DNA of 64,000 nt. It comes from Intrasporangium flavum (GTDB taxonomy: Bacteria; Actinomycetota; Actinomycetes; Actinomycetales; Dermatophilaceae). The stretch lies in the NCBI RefSeq assembly GCF_001956915.1, contig NZ_MLJO01000016.1, forward strand, positions 1 through 64,000. Direction: 5' to 3'. A program made the translations under genes and the position numbers. This document shows positions 1-7,849 of this stretch, in pieces. A model generated the notes under the pieces. It saw only the letters and a program-made list of their open reading frames with translations. It did no database searches and had not been told where the DNA came from. Position 1 is the first letter of the stretch, and each line of letters begins with the position of its first letter.

Positions 1-142
1 CCTGCAGCTCGGCGGTCACCATCTCGGCGGGGCGGCCGCCGATGCGCTTGCCGAGGCCCAGGGCGGTGCGGCCGGCGAAGCCCAGCGGCACGGAGGCGAG
101 CTTGGCCGAGCGCACGACGGCCTTGCGGGGCAGGTCGGTCAT
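1..142 (-). pseudogene. Mirrored 5' end of the ABC1 kinase gene, carrying the true start
   Basis: On the minus strand a GAGGAG ribosome binding site (151-156) precedes an ATG at 142. The frame reads MTDLPRKAVVRSAKLAS and continues into the same protein encoded on the plus strand from 161. This gives the authentic N-terminus of the neighbouring kinase, about 17 residues upstream of the first start codon visible on the plus strand. The copy runs off the window at base 1. It is probably not a separate gene. Confidence 0.75.
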
Positions 143-274
143 TCGGGCACCTCCTCGGGCTGCGCTCGGCCAAGCTCGCCTCCGTGCCGCTGGGCTTCGC
201 CGGCCGCACCGCCCTGGGCCTCGGCAAGCGCATCGGCGGCCGCCCCGCCGAGATGGTGACCGCCGAGCTGCAGG
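1..274. repeat. Perfect 114-bp inverted repeat (fold-back) at window start
   Basis: Bases 1-114 are the exact reverse complement of 161-274, around a 46-nt loop (115-160). The arms are coding sequence of the ABC1 kinase gene, and the loop carries its real ribosome binding site and start codon on the minus strand. A perfect coding palindrome at the very edge of the window is typical of a fold-back (chimeric read) artefact at a contig end. A genuine inverted duplication is possible but less likely. Confidence 0.95.
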
Positions 275-1497
275 CGCGCACGGCCCAGCAGCTGTTCCAG
301 GTGCTCGGCGAGCTCAAGGGCGGCGCGATGAAGTTCGGGCAGGCCATGTCGATCTTCGAGGCGGCCCTGCCCGAGGACCTCTCCGGGCCCTACCGGGTCA
401 TGCTCACCAAGCTGCAGGACAGCGCGCCGCCCATGCCGACGAGCTCGGTGCACGGCGTGCTGCGGGCCAGCCTCGGCGCCCGCTGGCGCAGCCGGTTCAC
501 CGAGTTCGACGACCAACCCGTCGCCTCGGCCTCGATCGGCCAGGTGCACCGCGGCGTGTGGGAGGACGGCCGCGAGGTGGCCGTCAAGATCCAGTACCCG
601 GGTGCGGGCGCCGCCCTCATGAGCGACCTCCGCCAGATCTCGCGCGTGGCCAAGGTGGCCGCCGGCTGGGTGCCCGGCATCGAGCTCGGGCCGATCCTCG
701 AGGAGCTGCGCGAGCGGATGGCCGAGGAGCTCGACTACCGCCTCGAGGCCCAGTCGCAGCGGGCCTTCGCAGCCGCGTTCCGCGACGACCCCGAGTTCGC
801 CGTGCCCGACGTCGTCGAGGGCGCCGAGCACGTCATCGTCTCCGAGTGGCTCGAAGGCCTGCCGCTCTCTCGCATCATCGAGTCGGGCACGCCCGAGCAG
901 CGCGACGCCGCCTCCCAGCTCTACCTCGAGTTCCTGCTCGCGGGTCCGGCGCGGGCCGGGCTGCTGCACGCCGACCCGCACCCCGGCAACTTCCGCATCA
1001 CGCCCGACGGGCGCCTCGGGATCATCGACTTCGGCGCGGTCAACCGGCTGCCCGGTGGGATGCCCGCCGAGATCGGCCCGCTGCTGACGACGGGCCTGAG
1101 CGGCAGCGCCGAGGAGGTGCTCGACGGCCTGCGCGAGCTCGGCTTCGTCCGTTCGGGCATCGACATCGACGCGCGGCGGCTGCTCGACTACCTCGAGCCG
1201 TTCATGGCCCCGTTCCGCACCGACGAGTTCACCTTCAGCCGGGAGTGGCTGCGCGGGGTCTTCGCCCACATCAACGACCCGCGGCAGCCGAACTACGCCG
1301 TCGCGTTCAAGCTGAACCTGCCGCGCGAGTACCTGCTCATCCACCGTGTCTGGGGCGGCGGCATCGGGGTGCTCTCCCAGCTCGGCGGCACGGTGCGGGG
1401 GCGCGAGGCGGTGGACGCCCTCCTGCCCGGTGCCGACCTGCCGCCGATCGAGGAGCTGCCGGCCGTTGACGAGCCGGGCGCCGACGCCGACGCCTGA
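161..1497 (+). CDS. ABC1/UbiB-family (AarF-type) atypical protein kinase, 5' end disrupted
   Basis: This is an ABC1 (ADCK/UbiB) family atypical kinase. Visible motifs are KFGQ near the start, the Ala-rich loop ASIGQV, the VAIK-like lysine in EVAVKIQYPG, the catalytic-loop motif ADPHPGN and the metal-binding IIDFG. It looks like the homologue of Rv3197, which sits beside whiB7 in mycobacteria and has been linked to the macrolide response. The coding frame is continuous from about 161; upstream of that the sequence folds back, so no native start exists on this strand. The first in-frame start codon is GTG 184, but the mirrored copy shows the native start lies 17 residues further up, giving about 454 aa. 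Physiological substrates are unknown for bacterial members. Confidence 0.9.
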
Positions 1498-1575
1498 ACC
1501 GTCCCCAGGGCCCGTCGGAACGGCGAAACCTCCTGGGCCGCAAAGAACGTCAGCGGCCCGCTCGGGACCGGTGGC

Positions 1576-1812
1576 TCACCACCAGGTGGGGTCGAGCTTG
1601 CTCTCGATGGAGCGGACGTGCTCGCGGCTGCACGCCACGCACGTCCAGGTCGTGCGACCGCGCTCGGTGCCGCGGCTCCACGACAGGAGGGCCTCCGCGC
1701 GGGAGGTGACGCGTCCGCACGAGCCGCACGCCATGGGGGCGTCGGTGGGGGCTGCGTCGGTGGGGCTGGTGGACGCCGCGTCCTGCGCTGCGTCGGTGTG
1801 CGAGGTGACCAT
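1576..1812 (-). CDS. Small zinc-ribbon-like hypothetical protein (78 aa)
   Basis: The protein has an Ala/Thr-rich N-terminal half followed by two Cys pairs (CGSCGR and CVACSR, about 25 residues apart), as in a small zinc ribbon, and ends in an acidic-aromatic tail DPTWW. ATG 1812 is preceded by GGGAGA at suitable spacing, so it is chosen over an in-frame start further upstream. Its 3' end faces the ABC1 kinase gene. No family could be named. The paired Cys residues and clean ribosome binding site argue that it is real. Confidence 0.65.
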   Translation of the reverse strand: MVTSHTDAAQDAASTSPTDAAPTDAPMACGSCGRVTSRAEALLSWSRGTERGRTTWTCVACSREHVRSIESKLDPTWW

Positions 1813-1957
1813 GGGGATCTCCCTTCTCCTCACTTCGAGTATCCGCCGCGGAAGGGCGTCGCGTGGGAGCCACGCCACGACGGGCGGGGAGGGAGGGGGC
1901 GCTCAGCGGGAGGCCGGCCCGGGCATCGGGAGCTCGAGGCTCCCCGGGAACGCGGAA

Positions 1958-1985
1958 CCGCGGGTGACGTGCGCGTCACCCGCGG
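1958..1985. terminator. 12-bp hairpin, candidate terminator of the whiB7 unit
   Basis: A perfect 12-bp stem with a 4-nt loop lies about 70 nt downstream of the 44-codon gene that follows whiB7. There is no clear U-run on the minus strand, so it may be a processing or Rho-assisted terminator rather than a classical intrinsic one. Confidence 0.5.
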
Positions 1986-2057
1986 CTCGCTCACTTGCGT
2001 TCAGTTGTGTGGTGCTGGTGGTGCTGGTCGTGACGTCCCGGTCGGCCGGGACCTGCG

Positions 2058-2192
2058 TCACTTCTGGCTGTGGCGTCGACTGGCGCGGATCTCCTGCGCG
2101 ATCAGCCGGGCGCTGCGACGGATGCCGCTGCGCTCCTGGCGCTGACTGCGCTGGTTGATCCGGTCGCGAGCCAGCATCTCGAGCTGGTTCAT
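2058..2192 (-). CDS. Small basic protein (44 aa) downstream of whiB7
   Basis: A 44-codon frame begins at ATG 2192 with a strong GAGGAG ribosome binding site at ideal spacing. The product starts MNQLEMLARDRINQRSQRQE and is highly basic (Arg-rich), predicted helical, with no Cys and no membrane segment. It lies 87 nt downstream of the whiB7 stop on the same strand, so it is probably co-transcribed and would then be under WhiB7 control. Similar short Arg-rich proteins are annotated as hypothetical in other actinobacteria (from memory). Function is unknown. Confidence 0.65.
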   Translation of the reverse strand: MNQLEMLARDRINQRSQRQERSGIRRSARLIAQEIRASRRHSQK

Positions 2193-2279
2193 GACGGTCT
2201 CCTCGTCTGCGAAGAATTCGGGTGGTCGTGTCGTGGTCGGTGGTCGGCTGGTCCATGTGGGTCGCGTCGCGTCACAGGA

Positions 2280-2567
2280 TCAGGCGGCCACGGGGTGCTT
2301 GCGCGGACGGCCGCGGGGTCGCTTCCTCGCGACGACGGCGCCCTGGACGAGCAGCTGCCCGCCCCAGACACCCCACGGCTCCTGGCGCTCGAGGGCGCCG
2401 GCGAGGCACTGGACCCGTGCGGGGCAGAGCCCGCAGAGGGTCTTGGCGAACTCGACGTCCTCCGGTCGCTCGGCGAACCAGAGCTCGGCGTCGTAGTCGC
2501 GGCACGGGATGGTCTCCCCGACCTGCTCGGCCTCGGTCCTCATGTCGATCAGTTCGCTCAGCTGCAT
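2280..2567 (-). CDS. whiB7: WhiB7-type Fe-S transcriptional regulator
   Basis: A 95-aa WhiB-like protein with four cluster-ligand Cys in the order C...CxxC...C (IPCRDYD, LCGLCPARVQC), the beta-turn EPWGVWGG and a C-terminal AT-hook RKRPRGRPRK. The AT-hook distinguishes WhiB7 from other Wbl proteins. WhiB7 binds domain 4 of the principal sigma factor and AT-rich DNA upstream of -35 boxes, inducing intrinsic resistance to ribosome-targeting antibiotics. ATG 2567 is chosen because GGAGGTGAG precedes it; the frame stays open upstream without a comparable site. Its position directly downstream of uvrD2 matches mycobacteria. The long leader and its own AT-rich promoter suggest autoregulation and attenuation. 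Confidence 0.95.
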   Translation of the reverse strand: MQLSELIDMRTEAEQVGETIPCRDYDAELWFAERPEDVEFAKTLCGLCPARVQCLAGALERQEPWGVWGGQLLVQGAVVARKRPRGRPRKHPVAA

Positions 2568-2820
2568 CGTTCTCACCTCCGTCTCCGGGGCTCCCGTGGT
2601 GAGGCGCCCCTGCTCACTCGTTGTCGTCGTGCTCTCGGTTCGGGTCCGAAGGCCGGCACCGGTGGTGCGGGTCTCGGTCCTGCTGCTCGGCATCCGAGGA
2701 GTCATCTCTGTGTCCCTGATCTGTCGTGTCTGTCGCGGCACCCGGTCGGGCGCTGCTGCGTGGTGGCGGTTACTGCGGTGGAGCGGCAATCGGTCCTGAA
2801 AGGTGTCCGGGAAACACGAA

Positions 2821-2853
2821 GGCCGCGGACCCGGTGATGTCGGGTTCGCGGCC
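2821..2853 (-). terminator. Attenuator-like hairpin in the whiB7 leader
   Basis: On the minus strand two 13-nt arms (2853-2841 and 2833-2821) pair with a single A-C mismatch around a 7-nt loop, and UUCGUGUUU follows. The hairpin starts 25 nt after the uORF stop codon and ends about 250 nt before whiB7, the position expected for a transcription attenuator. Confidence 0.7.
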
Positions 2854-2878
2854 TGGAGGTGAGGCTGAGGTCTGGGTG

Positions 2879-3136
2879 TCAGACCGGTGGCCTCCCAGTG
2901 CGGGAGCGAACGACATCGGTGGTCTTGTAGGCGGGGGCGAACGTGCGGCCGAGGACCGAGACGTCTCCCGTGATCGGGGCGCGGAGATCGGCGACACGAC
3001 CGCCCTGGACGGCGGCGGACACAGCGGTCCCCTGGCCCTCGAACGTGGAGTGCGCAAGACGGATCGGGCCGGCAACGCGCGGACGCACGGAAAGGACGCA
3101 GGAAACTGCGTTCATCGTCATCGTGGTGATGTCCAT
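2879..3136 (-). CDS. Upstream ORF (85 codons) in the whiB7 leader
   Basis: ATG 3136 is preceded by AGGAGGG (3151-3145), one of the best ribosome binding sites in the window, and the product begins MDITTMTMNAVSCVLSVRP. It resembles no domain I recognise and has no membrane segment. Its stop lies 25 nt before the attenuator-like hairpin, so ribosome progress through this frame could set the leader fold. It is best read as a regulatory leader ORF for whiB7. A function for the peptide itself cannot be excluded, since 85 codons is long for a leader. Confidence 0.6.
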   Translation of the reverse strand: MDITTMTMNAVSCVLSVRPRVAGPIRLAHSTFEGQGTAVSAAVQGGRVADLRAPITGDVSVLGRTFAPAYKTTDVVRSRTGRPPV

Positions 3137-3207
3137 CAGGCCGACCCTCCTATCTCTGTCTCGCGAACCCCAGCTGGCCACCTGAGCCACTGGGCTTGAC
3201 GTCCTAA

Positions 3208-3237
3208 AGGGTACGCGGGGCGTGAGTTGCCGAACAA
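3208..3237 (-). promoter_or_regulatory. Putative whiB7 promoter with AT-rich upstream element
   Basis: On the minus strand a -35-like TTGTTC (3237-3232) and a -10-like TACCCT (3213-3208) are separated by 18 nt. Just upstream (about 3240-3270) is the most AT-rich stretch of the area, including six consecutive A, as expected for binding of the WhiB7 AT-hook next to -35. Predicted start is near 3201. Confidence 0.6.
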
Positions 3238-3276
3238 CTCATTTATCGAAGATTTCCGAAGTTTTTTCACGCGATC

Positions 3277-5457
3277 TCAAGGAATCGCGGATTCCTTTGC
3301 GGCAGAGCGGCTTTCGAGCAGCACTTCTGGGTCAGCCCCGCCGAGGATGGCGAGCACGTCCGCGCCGTACTGCTCGATCTTGCGCGCGCCGACGCCGCTG
3401 ATGGCCGCCAGGCCGGCGTCGTCGGAGGGGGCGTCCTCGGCGATCGCGGTCAGCGTGGCGTCGGTGAAGACGACGTACGCCGGCACGCTCGCCGCCCGCG
3501 CGACCGCCAGCCGCCACGTGCGCAGGCGCTCGAAGGTGGCCTCGTCGTAGGTGGGCGGGCACGCGTCGCACCGGCCCGTCTTGCGCTGGGCCGCCGTGCT
3601 CAGCTCGGTGCCGCAGCCGCGGCAGAAGGCCAGCCGTGCCTGCTTCGGGGCGGAACGGCGAGAGCCACCGCTGCGCGGCTCGGCCCGGGCGGCGGACCCG
3701 AGGATGTCGGTGGCCGGGGCGAGGAAGCGCGAGACGCGTCGGGTGGCGCGGGCGCCGGGGGTGCGCGCCGAGGACCACGAGACGAACAGCCGGCGCCGGG
3801 CGCGGGTCAGCCCGACGTAGAGCAGACGTCGCTCCTCCTCGACCGCCTCGGGGCCCTCGGCCATCGAGATCGGGATGAGCCCGTCGGAGGCGCCGACGAG
3901 GAAGACGGTGTCCCACTCGAGGCCCTTGGCCGCGTGCAGGCTCGCGAGCGTCACGCCCTGGACGGCCGGTGCGTGCTGCTCGGCGGCGCGCCGGTCGAGC
4001 TCGGCGACGAGCTCGGGCAGCCGGGCCTCGGGGGCCGCGGCCACCATGTCGTCGGCCAGCGTGGCGAGGGCGCTGAGGGACTCCCAGCGCTCACGCGTCG
4101 CTCCGCCGCCGGACGGCGGCTCCGGCGACCAACCGGCGCCGGTGATGACGTCGCGGGTGATGCTGCCGAGCGACTTCTCGCCGTCGTCGCTGCGGGCGGC
4201 TCCGCGCAGCAGCAGGATGGCGTCGCGGACCTCCTTGCGCGAGAAGAACCGCTCGCCGCCCCGCACGAGGTAGGGCACGTCGGCGTCGGTGAGGGCCGAC
4301 TCGAAGGCCGCCGACTGGGCGTTGGTGCGGAACAGCACGGCGATCTCGGCCGCCTCGTGCCCGTCGTCGACGAGGGCCCGGACGCGGGCGGCGACCGCCG
4401 CGGCCTCGGCCGGGTCGTCGGCGTGCGACAGCAGCTCGGGGACCGGGCCGTTCTCGCCCTGGGCCTGCAGGCGCACCGCACCCTCGCGGGCCGCCTGGGT
4501 GCCCGAGCCGACGATGGTGTTGGCGAGCGCCACGATCTGCGGCGAGGACCGGTAGTTGCGCACGAGCCGCACGACGTGGGCCCCGCGGAAGCGCTTGGGG
4601 AAGCCGACGAGGTGGCGCGGGCTGGCCCCGGTGAAGGAGTAGATGGTCTGGGCGGGGTCGCCGACGACGGTGATGTCGGTGCGCTCGCCGAGCCAGAGGT
4701 CGAGGAGCCGCTGCTGGAGGTCGTTGACGTCCTGGTACTCGTCGACGACTAACTGGCGGTACTGCGAGCGGACGGCGCGGGCGATGTCGTCGCGCTCGTC
4801 GAGGATGCCCACGGTGAGCAGCAGGACGTCCTCGAAGTCGATGACGCCGCGCCGCTGCTTGACGTCCTCGTAGGCCTCGAAGAGGCGCGCCATCGCCGTG
4901 TGGTCGACGCCGGGGGGCTCGCGCCGAGCCTCGCGGGCGCGCGTCGCGTAGGACTGGGGCGTCAGGAGGTTGACCTTGGCCCACTCGACCTCGGCCGCGA
5001 GGTCGCGGATGGTCGTGCGGTCGAACTGCATGCGCAGCCGGGAGGCGGCCTCGGCGACGGCCGGCGCCTTATGGCTCATGACCTCCGGGGCCGCGCCGCC
5101 GATGGCCTGCGGCCAGAAGTAGTGCAGCTGGCGCAGGGCCGCGGCGTGGAACGTGCGGGCCTGCACCCCGGCGACGCCGAGCCCCCGCAGGCGCGTGCGC
5201 ATCTCCCCTGCAGCACGGGCCGTGAAGGTCAGGGCGAGGACGCGCTGGGGCTGCTGGGCGCCCGAGTGCACCGCGTAGGCGATGCGGTGGGTGATGGCGC
5301 GCGTCTTGCCGGTGCCGGCTCCGGCGAGGATGCAGAGCGGGCCGGCCGGGGCGAGCGCGACCTCGCGCTGCTCGGGGTCGAGGCCGGCGAGGATCTCGTC
5401 GGCCGAGCGGACCGGTCCGGCGGGCTGTGCGGGCTGAGCGGGCGGTGCGGCGTTCAG
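3277..5457 (-). CDS. uvrD2: ATP-dependent DNA helicase UvrD2
   Basis: A superfamily 1A helicase of about 726 aa. Walker A is AGAGTGKT near residue 45, Walker B is VVDEYQD, and QTIYSFTGA and LTRARR complete the helicase core. A four-Cys module (CRGCGTE...CDAC) is followed by a C-terminal HRDC-like domain, the layout of mycobacterial UvrD2. The first ATG/GTG in frame (GTG 5271) lies after Walker A, so it cannot be the start. The frame is open up to 5466 with no ATG, GTG or TTG, leaving CTG 5457 inside a CTGA overlap with the ppk2 stop as the likely start. An 8-bp hairpin (3279-3297) overlaps the stop codon. Confidence 0.92.
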   Translation of the reverse strand: MNAAPPAQPAQPAGPVRSADEILAGLDPEQREVALAPAGPLCILAGAGTGKTRAITHRIAYAVHSGAQQPQRVLALTFTARAAGEMRTRLRGLGVAGVQARTFHAAALRQLHYFWPQAIGGAAPEVMSHKAPAVAEAASRLRMQFDRTTIRDLAAEVEWAKVNLLTPQSYATRAREARREPPGVDHTAMARLFEAYEDVKQRRGVIDFEDVLLLTVGILDERDDIARAVRSQYRQLVVDEYQDVNDLQQRLLDLWLGERTDITVVGDPAQTIYSFTGASPRHLVGFPKRFRGAHVVRLVRNYRSSPQIVALANTIVGSGTQAAREGAVRLQAQGENGPVPELLSHADDPAEAAAVAARVRALVDDGHEAAEIAVLFRTNAQSAAFESALTDADVPYLVRGGERFFSRKEVRDAILLLRGAARSDDGEKSLGSITRDVITGAGWSPEPPSGGGATRERWESLSALATLADDMVAAAPEARLPELVAELDRRAAEQHAPAVQGVTLASLHAAKGLEWDTVFLVGASDGLIPISMAEGPEAVEEERRLLYVGLTRARRRLFVSWSSARTPGARATRRVSRFLAPATDILGSAARAEPRSGGSRRSAPKQARLAFCRGCGTELSTAAQRKTGRCDACPPTYDEATFERLRTWRLAVARAASVPAYVVFTDATLTAIAEDAPSDDAGLAAISGVGARKIEQYGADVLAILGGADPEVLLESRSAAKESAIP

Positions 5458-6305
5458 GAGCGATCACCCTTCGGGCGGTGGCCGGCTGCGGCGAGGACGT
5501 CGGCGGCGTGGTCGGGCACGTAGTTCTGGTCGCCCTGCGGCGGGCGTTCGTACCCACGGGGGGCGGGGCGCTCGGGCACCGGCGGCACGTCGGGCGTCAT
5601 CGGCTCGTGCGGGATGGAGGTGAGCAGGTGGTGCATGACGTTGACGCGCGAGCGCCGCTTGTCCTCGGACTCGACGACGTGCCACGGCGCCCACTCGGTG
5701 CTCGTCGCGGCCATCATGAGGTCCTTGGCCTCGGAGTAGTCCTCCCACCGGGTGATGGACTCGAGGTCCATCGGCGAGAGCTTCCACTGGCGCATGGGGT
5801 CCTTGGCGCGGGAGCGGAACCGCCGTTCCTGCTCGATGTCGGAGACGCTGAACCAGTACTTGCGCAGGATGATGCCGTCGTCGACGAGCATCTGTTCGAA
5901 GACCGGGGCCTGGGCCAGGAAGCGGTGGTACTGCTCGTCGGTGCAGAAGCCCATGACCCGCTCGACGCCGGCGCGGTTGTACCAGGACCGGTCGAACAGG
6001 ACGATCTCGCCGGCCGCGGGCAGGTGCCCGACGTAGCGCTGGAAGTACCACTGGCTGCGCTCGCGGTCAGTGGGCGCGGGCAGCGCCGCGATGCGGGCGG
6101 CACGAGGGTTGAGGTACTCGGTGATGCGCTTGATCGCCGAGCCCTTGCCTGCGGCGTCGCGGCCCTCGAACACGACGACGACGCGCTGCCCGGTGGCCCG
6201 CACCCACTCCTGGAACGAGACGAGCTCGGACTGGAGGCGCCGGACCTCGGCCTCGTAGACCCCGAGGTCCATCTTCCGGGGTCGTTTTGCACCGTGCGCG
6301 GCCAT
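5454..6305 (-). CDS. ppk2: Polyphosphate kinase 2 family protein
   Basis: A 283-aa PPK2-family phosphotransferase, using polyphosphate to phosphorylate nucleotides (or the reverse). Walker A is GRDAAGKG near residue 50, the lid and Walker B region contains LFDRSWYNRAGVERVMGF, and the length is normal for a single-domain PPK2. ATG 6305 follows AAGGATGA. Its stop overlaps the start of uvrD2 by two bases (CTGA), so the two are translationally coupled. In mycobacteria uvrD2 and mrx1 are direct neighbours (from memory), so ppk2 is an insertion into that order here. The preferred substrate (ADP, GDP or NMP) cannot be read from sequence alone. Confidence 0.92.
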   Translation of the reverse strand: MAAHGAKRPRKMDLGVYEAEVRRLQSELVSFQEWVRATGQRVVVVFEGRDAAGKGSAIKRITEYLNPRAARIAALPAPTDRERSQWYFQRYVGHLPAAGEIVLFDRSWYNRAGVERVMGFCTDEQYHRFLAQAPVFEQMLVDDGIILRKYWFSVSDIEQERRFRSRAKDPMRQWKLSPMDLESITRWEDYSEAKDLMMAATSTEWAPWHVVESEDKRRSRVNVMHHLLTSIPHEPMTPDVPPVPERPAPRGYERPPQGDQNYVPDHAADVLAAAGHRPKGDRS

Positions 6306-6419
6306 GGAGTCATCCTTGCATCGAGGGACGACACGTGCGACGGGCCGTCCCCAGCCGTCACGAGAACCGTGCGGCGACGCAGATCCGGCCCGCACGGACG
6401 GACGAGGAGAAGGAACGGC

Positions 6420-6680
6420 ATGCCGAAGGTCACCCCCGACGAGGGCTCGATCACGATGTTCACGACGACGTGGTGCGGCTACTGCACCCGGCTCAAGGGC
6501 CAGCTGACGCGTGAGGGCGTGCCGTTCACCGAGATCGACCTCGAGGCCAACCCCGAGCACGTCGACTACGTCGAGCAGGTCAACGCCGGCAACCGCACGG
6601 TCCCGACGGTCGTGTTCCCCGACGGCACGGCCGCGACGAACCCCTCCCTCGCCGAGGTCAAGCAGCGCCTCGCCGTCTGA
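6420..6680 (+). CDS. mrx1: Mycoredoxin (glutaredoxin-like, CGYC)
   Basis: An 86-aa thioredoxin-fold protein with the redox motif WCGYC at residues about 17-21, the cis-Pro segment TVPTVVF and a C-terminal TNPS motif typical of mycoredoxin-1. It reduces mycothiol mixed disulfides using mycothiol as electron donor. ATG 6420 follows GGAGAAGGA. It is divergent from ppk2 and convergent with nudC, as Rv3198A lies between uvrD2 and nudC in M. tuberculosis. The presence of this gene supports a mycothiol-using actinobacterium. Confidence 0.93.
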   Translation: MPKVTPDEGSITMFTTTWCGYCTRLKGQLTREGVPFTEIDLEANPEHVDYVEQVNAGNRTVPTVVFPDGTAATNPSLAEVKQRLAV

Positions 6681-6717
6681 CGCGGGCTGACGAGGGCTGA
6701 CGCGGGCTGACGCGTCG
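6678..6717. repeat. 10-bp tandem repeat (4 copies) between mrx1 and nudC
   Basis: Four consecutive 10-mers related to TGACGCGGGC begin with the TGA stop of mrx1 and fill most of the 44-bp gap to the convergent nudC stop. Each unit repeats a TGA trinucleotide. Confidence 0.85.
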
Positions 6718-6724
6718 GGCGGGC

Positions 6725-7696
6725 TCACCAGCGCGGCGACGCGCCACCGGTGACCGACTCGACGGTGGCGCCGAGCCACCGCTCGATGATCCGCTTGGCG
6801 ATGGAGATCCCGCTCGGGGTGCGGATCGTGCCGCCCACGAGCAGGTCGCGGTACTCCTCGCGCGTGACCCACCGGGCCTCGGCGATCTCGGCGGGGTCGA
6901 GGACGAGCTCGGTGGTCCTCGTCGCGGCCGCGAAGCCGATCATGACCGACGACGGGAACGGCCACGGCTGGTTGCCGAGGTAGCGGGCGCCGTCGATGAC
7001 GACGCCGACCTCCTCGCGGACCTCCCGCGCCACGGCGGCCTCGAAGGACTCGCCCGGCTCGACGAAGCCGGCGAGCACGGAGAAGCGCCCCTCGGGCCAC
7101 TGCGCGCCGCGACCGAGCAGCAGCCGGTCCTCGGGGTCGACGACCGACATGATGACGGCGGGGTCGGTGCGCGGGTAGTGCTCGCTGCCGTCGGCCGTGC
7201 ATCGGCGCACCCAGCCGGCCTGCACCGCCTCGGTGCGGGCGCCGCAGCGGGGGCAGAACCGGTGCGAGGCGTGCCAGTGGGCCAGCGCGAGCGCCGTGGT
7301 GAACACGCCGGCGTCGCGCGCGGCCATCGCCTCGCCCGCCTGGCGCAGGGTCAGCCAGCCGTCCGACGCGTCGGAGGCGGCCGCGCCGTCGGCCCCGTCC
7401 GGGCCCGCAGCCGGCGGCGCGACGACGGCCACGTGGGCCACCCCGTCGGCGTCGCGCCCGAGGTGCAGGACGAGGCGCTCGGCGTCGGCGGCCTCGGGGG
7501 CGCGGGAGGACAGGGCGAGCGAGCCGCGCCCGTCGTCGACGGTGTGGAGGCGGTCGCCCCGGACCTCGACGACGCGGGTGCGCGGGTCCGCGAGGAGCGT
7601 CGGCACGGCGTCGGGGCGGCCCCGCTCGTGGGCGGCGCGGTCGAGGGTGCCCCGGGAGAGCGCGAGATCCTGCAGGGTGTCGTCGACCTGGGCCAC
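6725..7696 (-). CDS. nudC: NAD(H)/RNA-cap pyrophosphatase NudC
   Basis: A 323-aa Nudix hydrolase cleaving NAD(H) to NMN(H) and AMP, and in characterised homologues removing NAD caps from RNA. Residues about 150-185 form a zinc-ribbon region (CPRCG plus one further Cys, so only three Cys are obvious). The Nudix box GFVEPGESFEAAVAREVREE is canonical. The NudC signature SQPWPFPxS appears as NQPWPFPSS, with Asn for the first Ser. GTG 7696 is chosen because a TAGGGT hexamer lies 6 nt upstream, suggesting a leaderless transcript. It is convergent with mrx1, as in mycobacteria. Confidence 0.93.
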   Translation of the reverse strand: MAQVDDTLQDLALSRGTLDRAAHERGRPDAVPTLLADPRTRVVEVRGDRLHTVDDGRGSLALSSRAPEAADAERLVLHLGRDADGVAHVAVVAPPAAGPDGADGAAASDASDGWLTLRQAGEAMAARDAGVFTTALALAHWHASHRFCPRCGARTEAVQAGWVRRCTADGSEHYPRTDPAVIMSVVDPEDRLLLGRGAQWPEGRFSVLAGFVEPGESFEAAVAREVREEVGVVIDGARYLGNQPWPFPSSVMIGFAAATRTTELVLDPAEIAEARWVTREEYRDLLVGGTIRTPSGISIAKRIIERWLGATVESVTGGASPRW

Positions 7697-7702
7697 GCCC
7701 CC

Positions 7703-7708
7703 ACCCTA
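7703..7708 (-). promoter_or_regulatory. Leaderless -10 box of nudC
   Basis: TAGGGT on the minus strand ends exactly 6 nt before the GTG start of nudC, placing the predicted transcription start at the start codon. Confidence 0.6.
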
Positions 7709-7837
7709 GGACGCGTGCCGCTCGGCCGCTGCGGGGCGTCCGGCCGGGCGTCCGCCACGGCGCCCGACGGGTCGCCCGGCCGCGGCGGCACGACCGGCCC
7801 GGCACTCCACCTCCCACGATCGGACCGGCACGCGGCC

Positions 7838-7843
7838 TACCGT
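7838..7843 (+). promoter_or_regulatory. Leaderless -10 box of the APH-fold gene
   Basis: TACCGT ends 6 nt before GTG 7850, mirroring the arrangement of divergent nudC. Confidence 0.55.
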
Positions 7844-7849
7844 GGTCGC

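Larger units (their letters stand above)
2568..3201 (-). promoter_or_regulatory. Long 5' leader of whiB7 (uORF plus attenuator)
   Basis: About 630 nt separate the predicted transcription start (near 3201) from the whiB7 ATG. The leader holds an upstream ORF (3136-2879), then a strong hairpin (2853-2821), then about 250 nt without a convincing gene. This order (uORF, terminator, coding region) is that described for whiB7/wblC leaders, where slowed translation of the uORF relieves termination. Confidence 0.7.

Noticed and set aside
2568-2789. N-terminal extension of WhiB7 up to 2789
   Set aside because: The frame is open, but the added residues are Thr/Arg low-complexity and ATG 2567 has a far better ribosome binding site and the family's normal length.
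5454-7817. A long minus frame joining ppk2 to sequence opposite mrx1 and across nudC
   Set aside because: The PPK2 domain begins at ATG 6305 with a ribosome binding site; the rest is antisense to mrx1 or out of frame with nudC.
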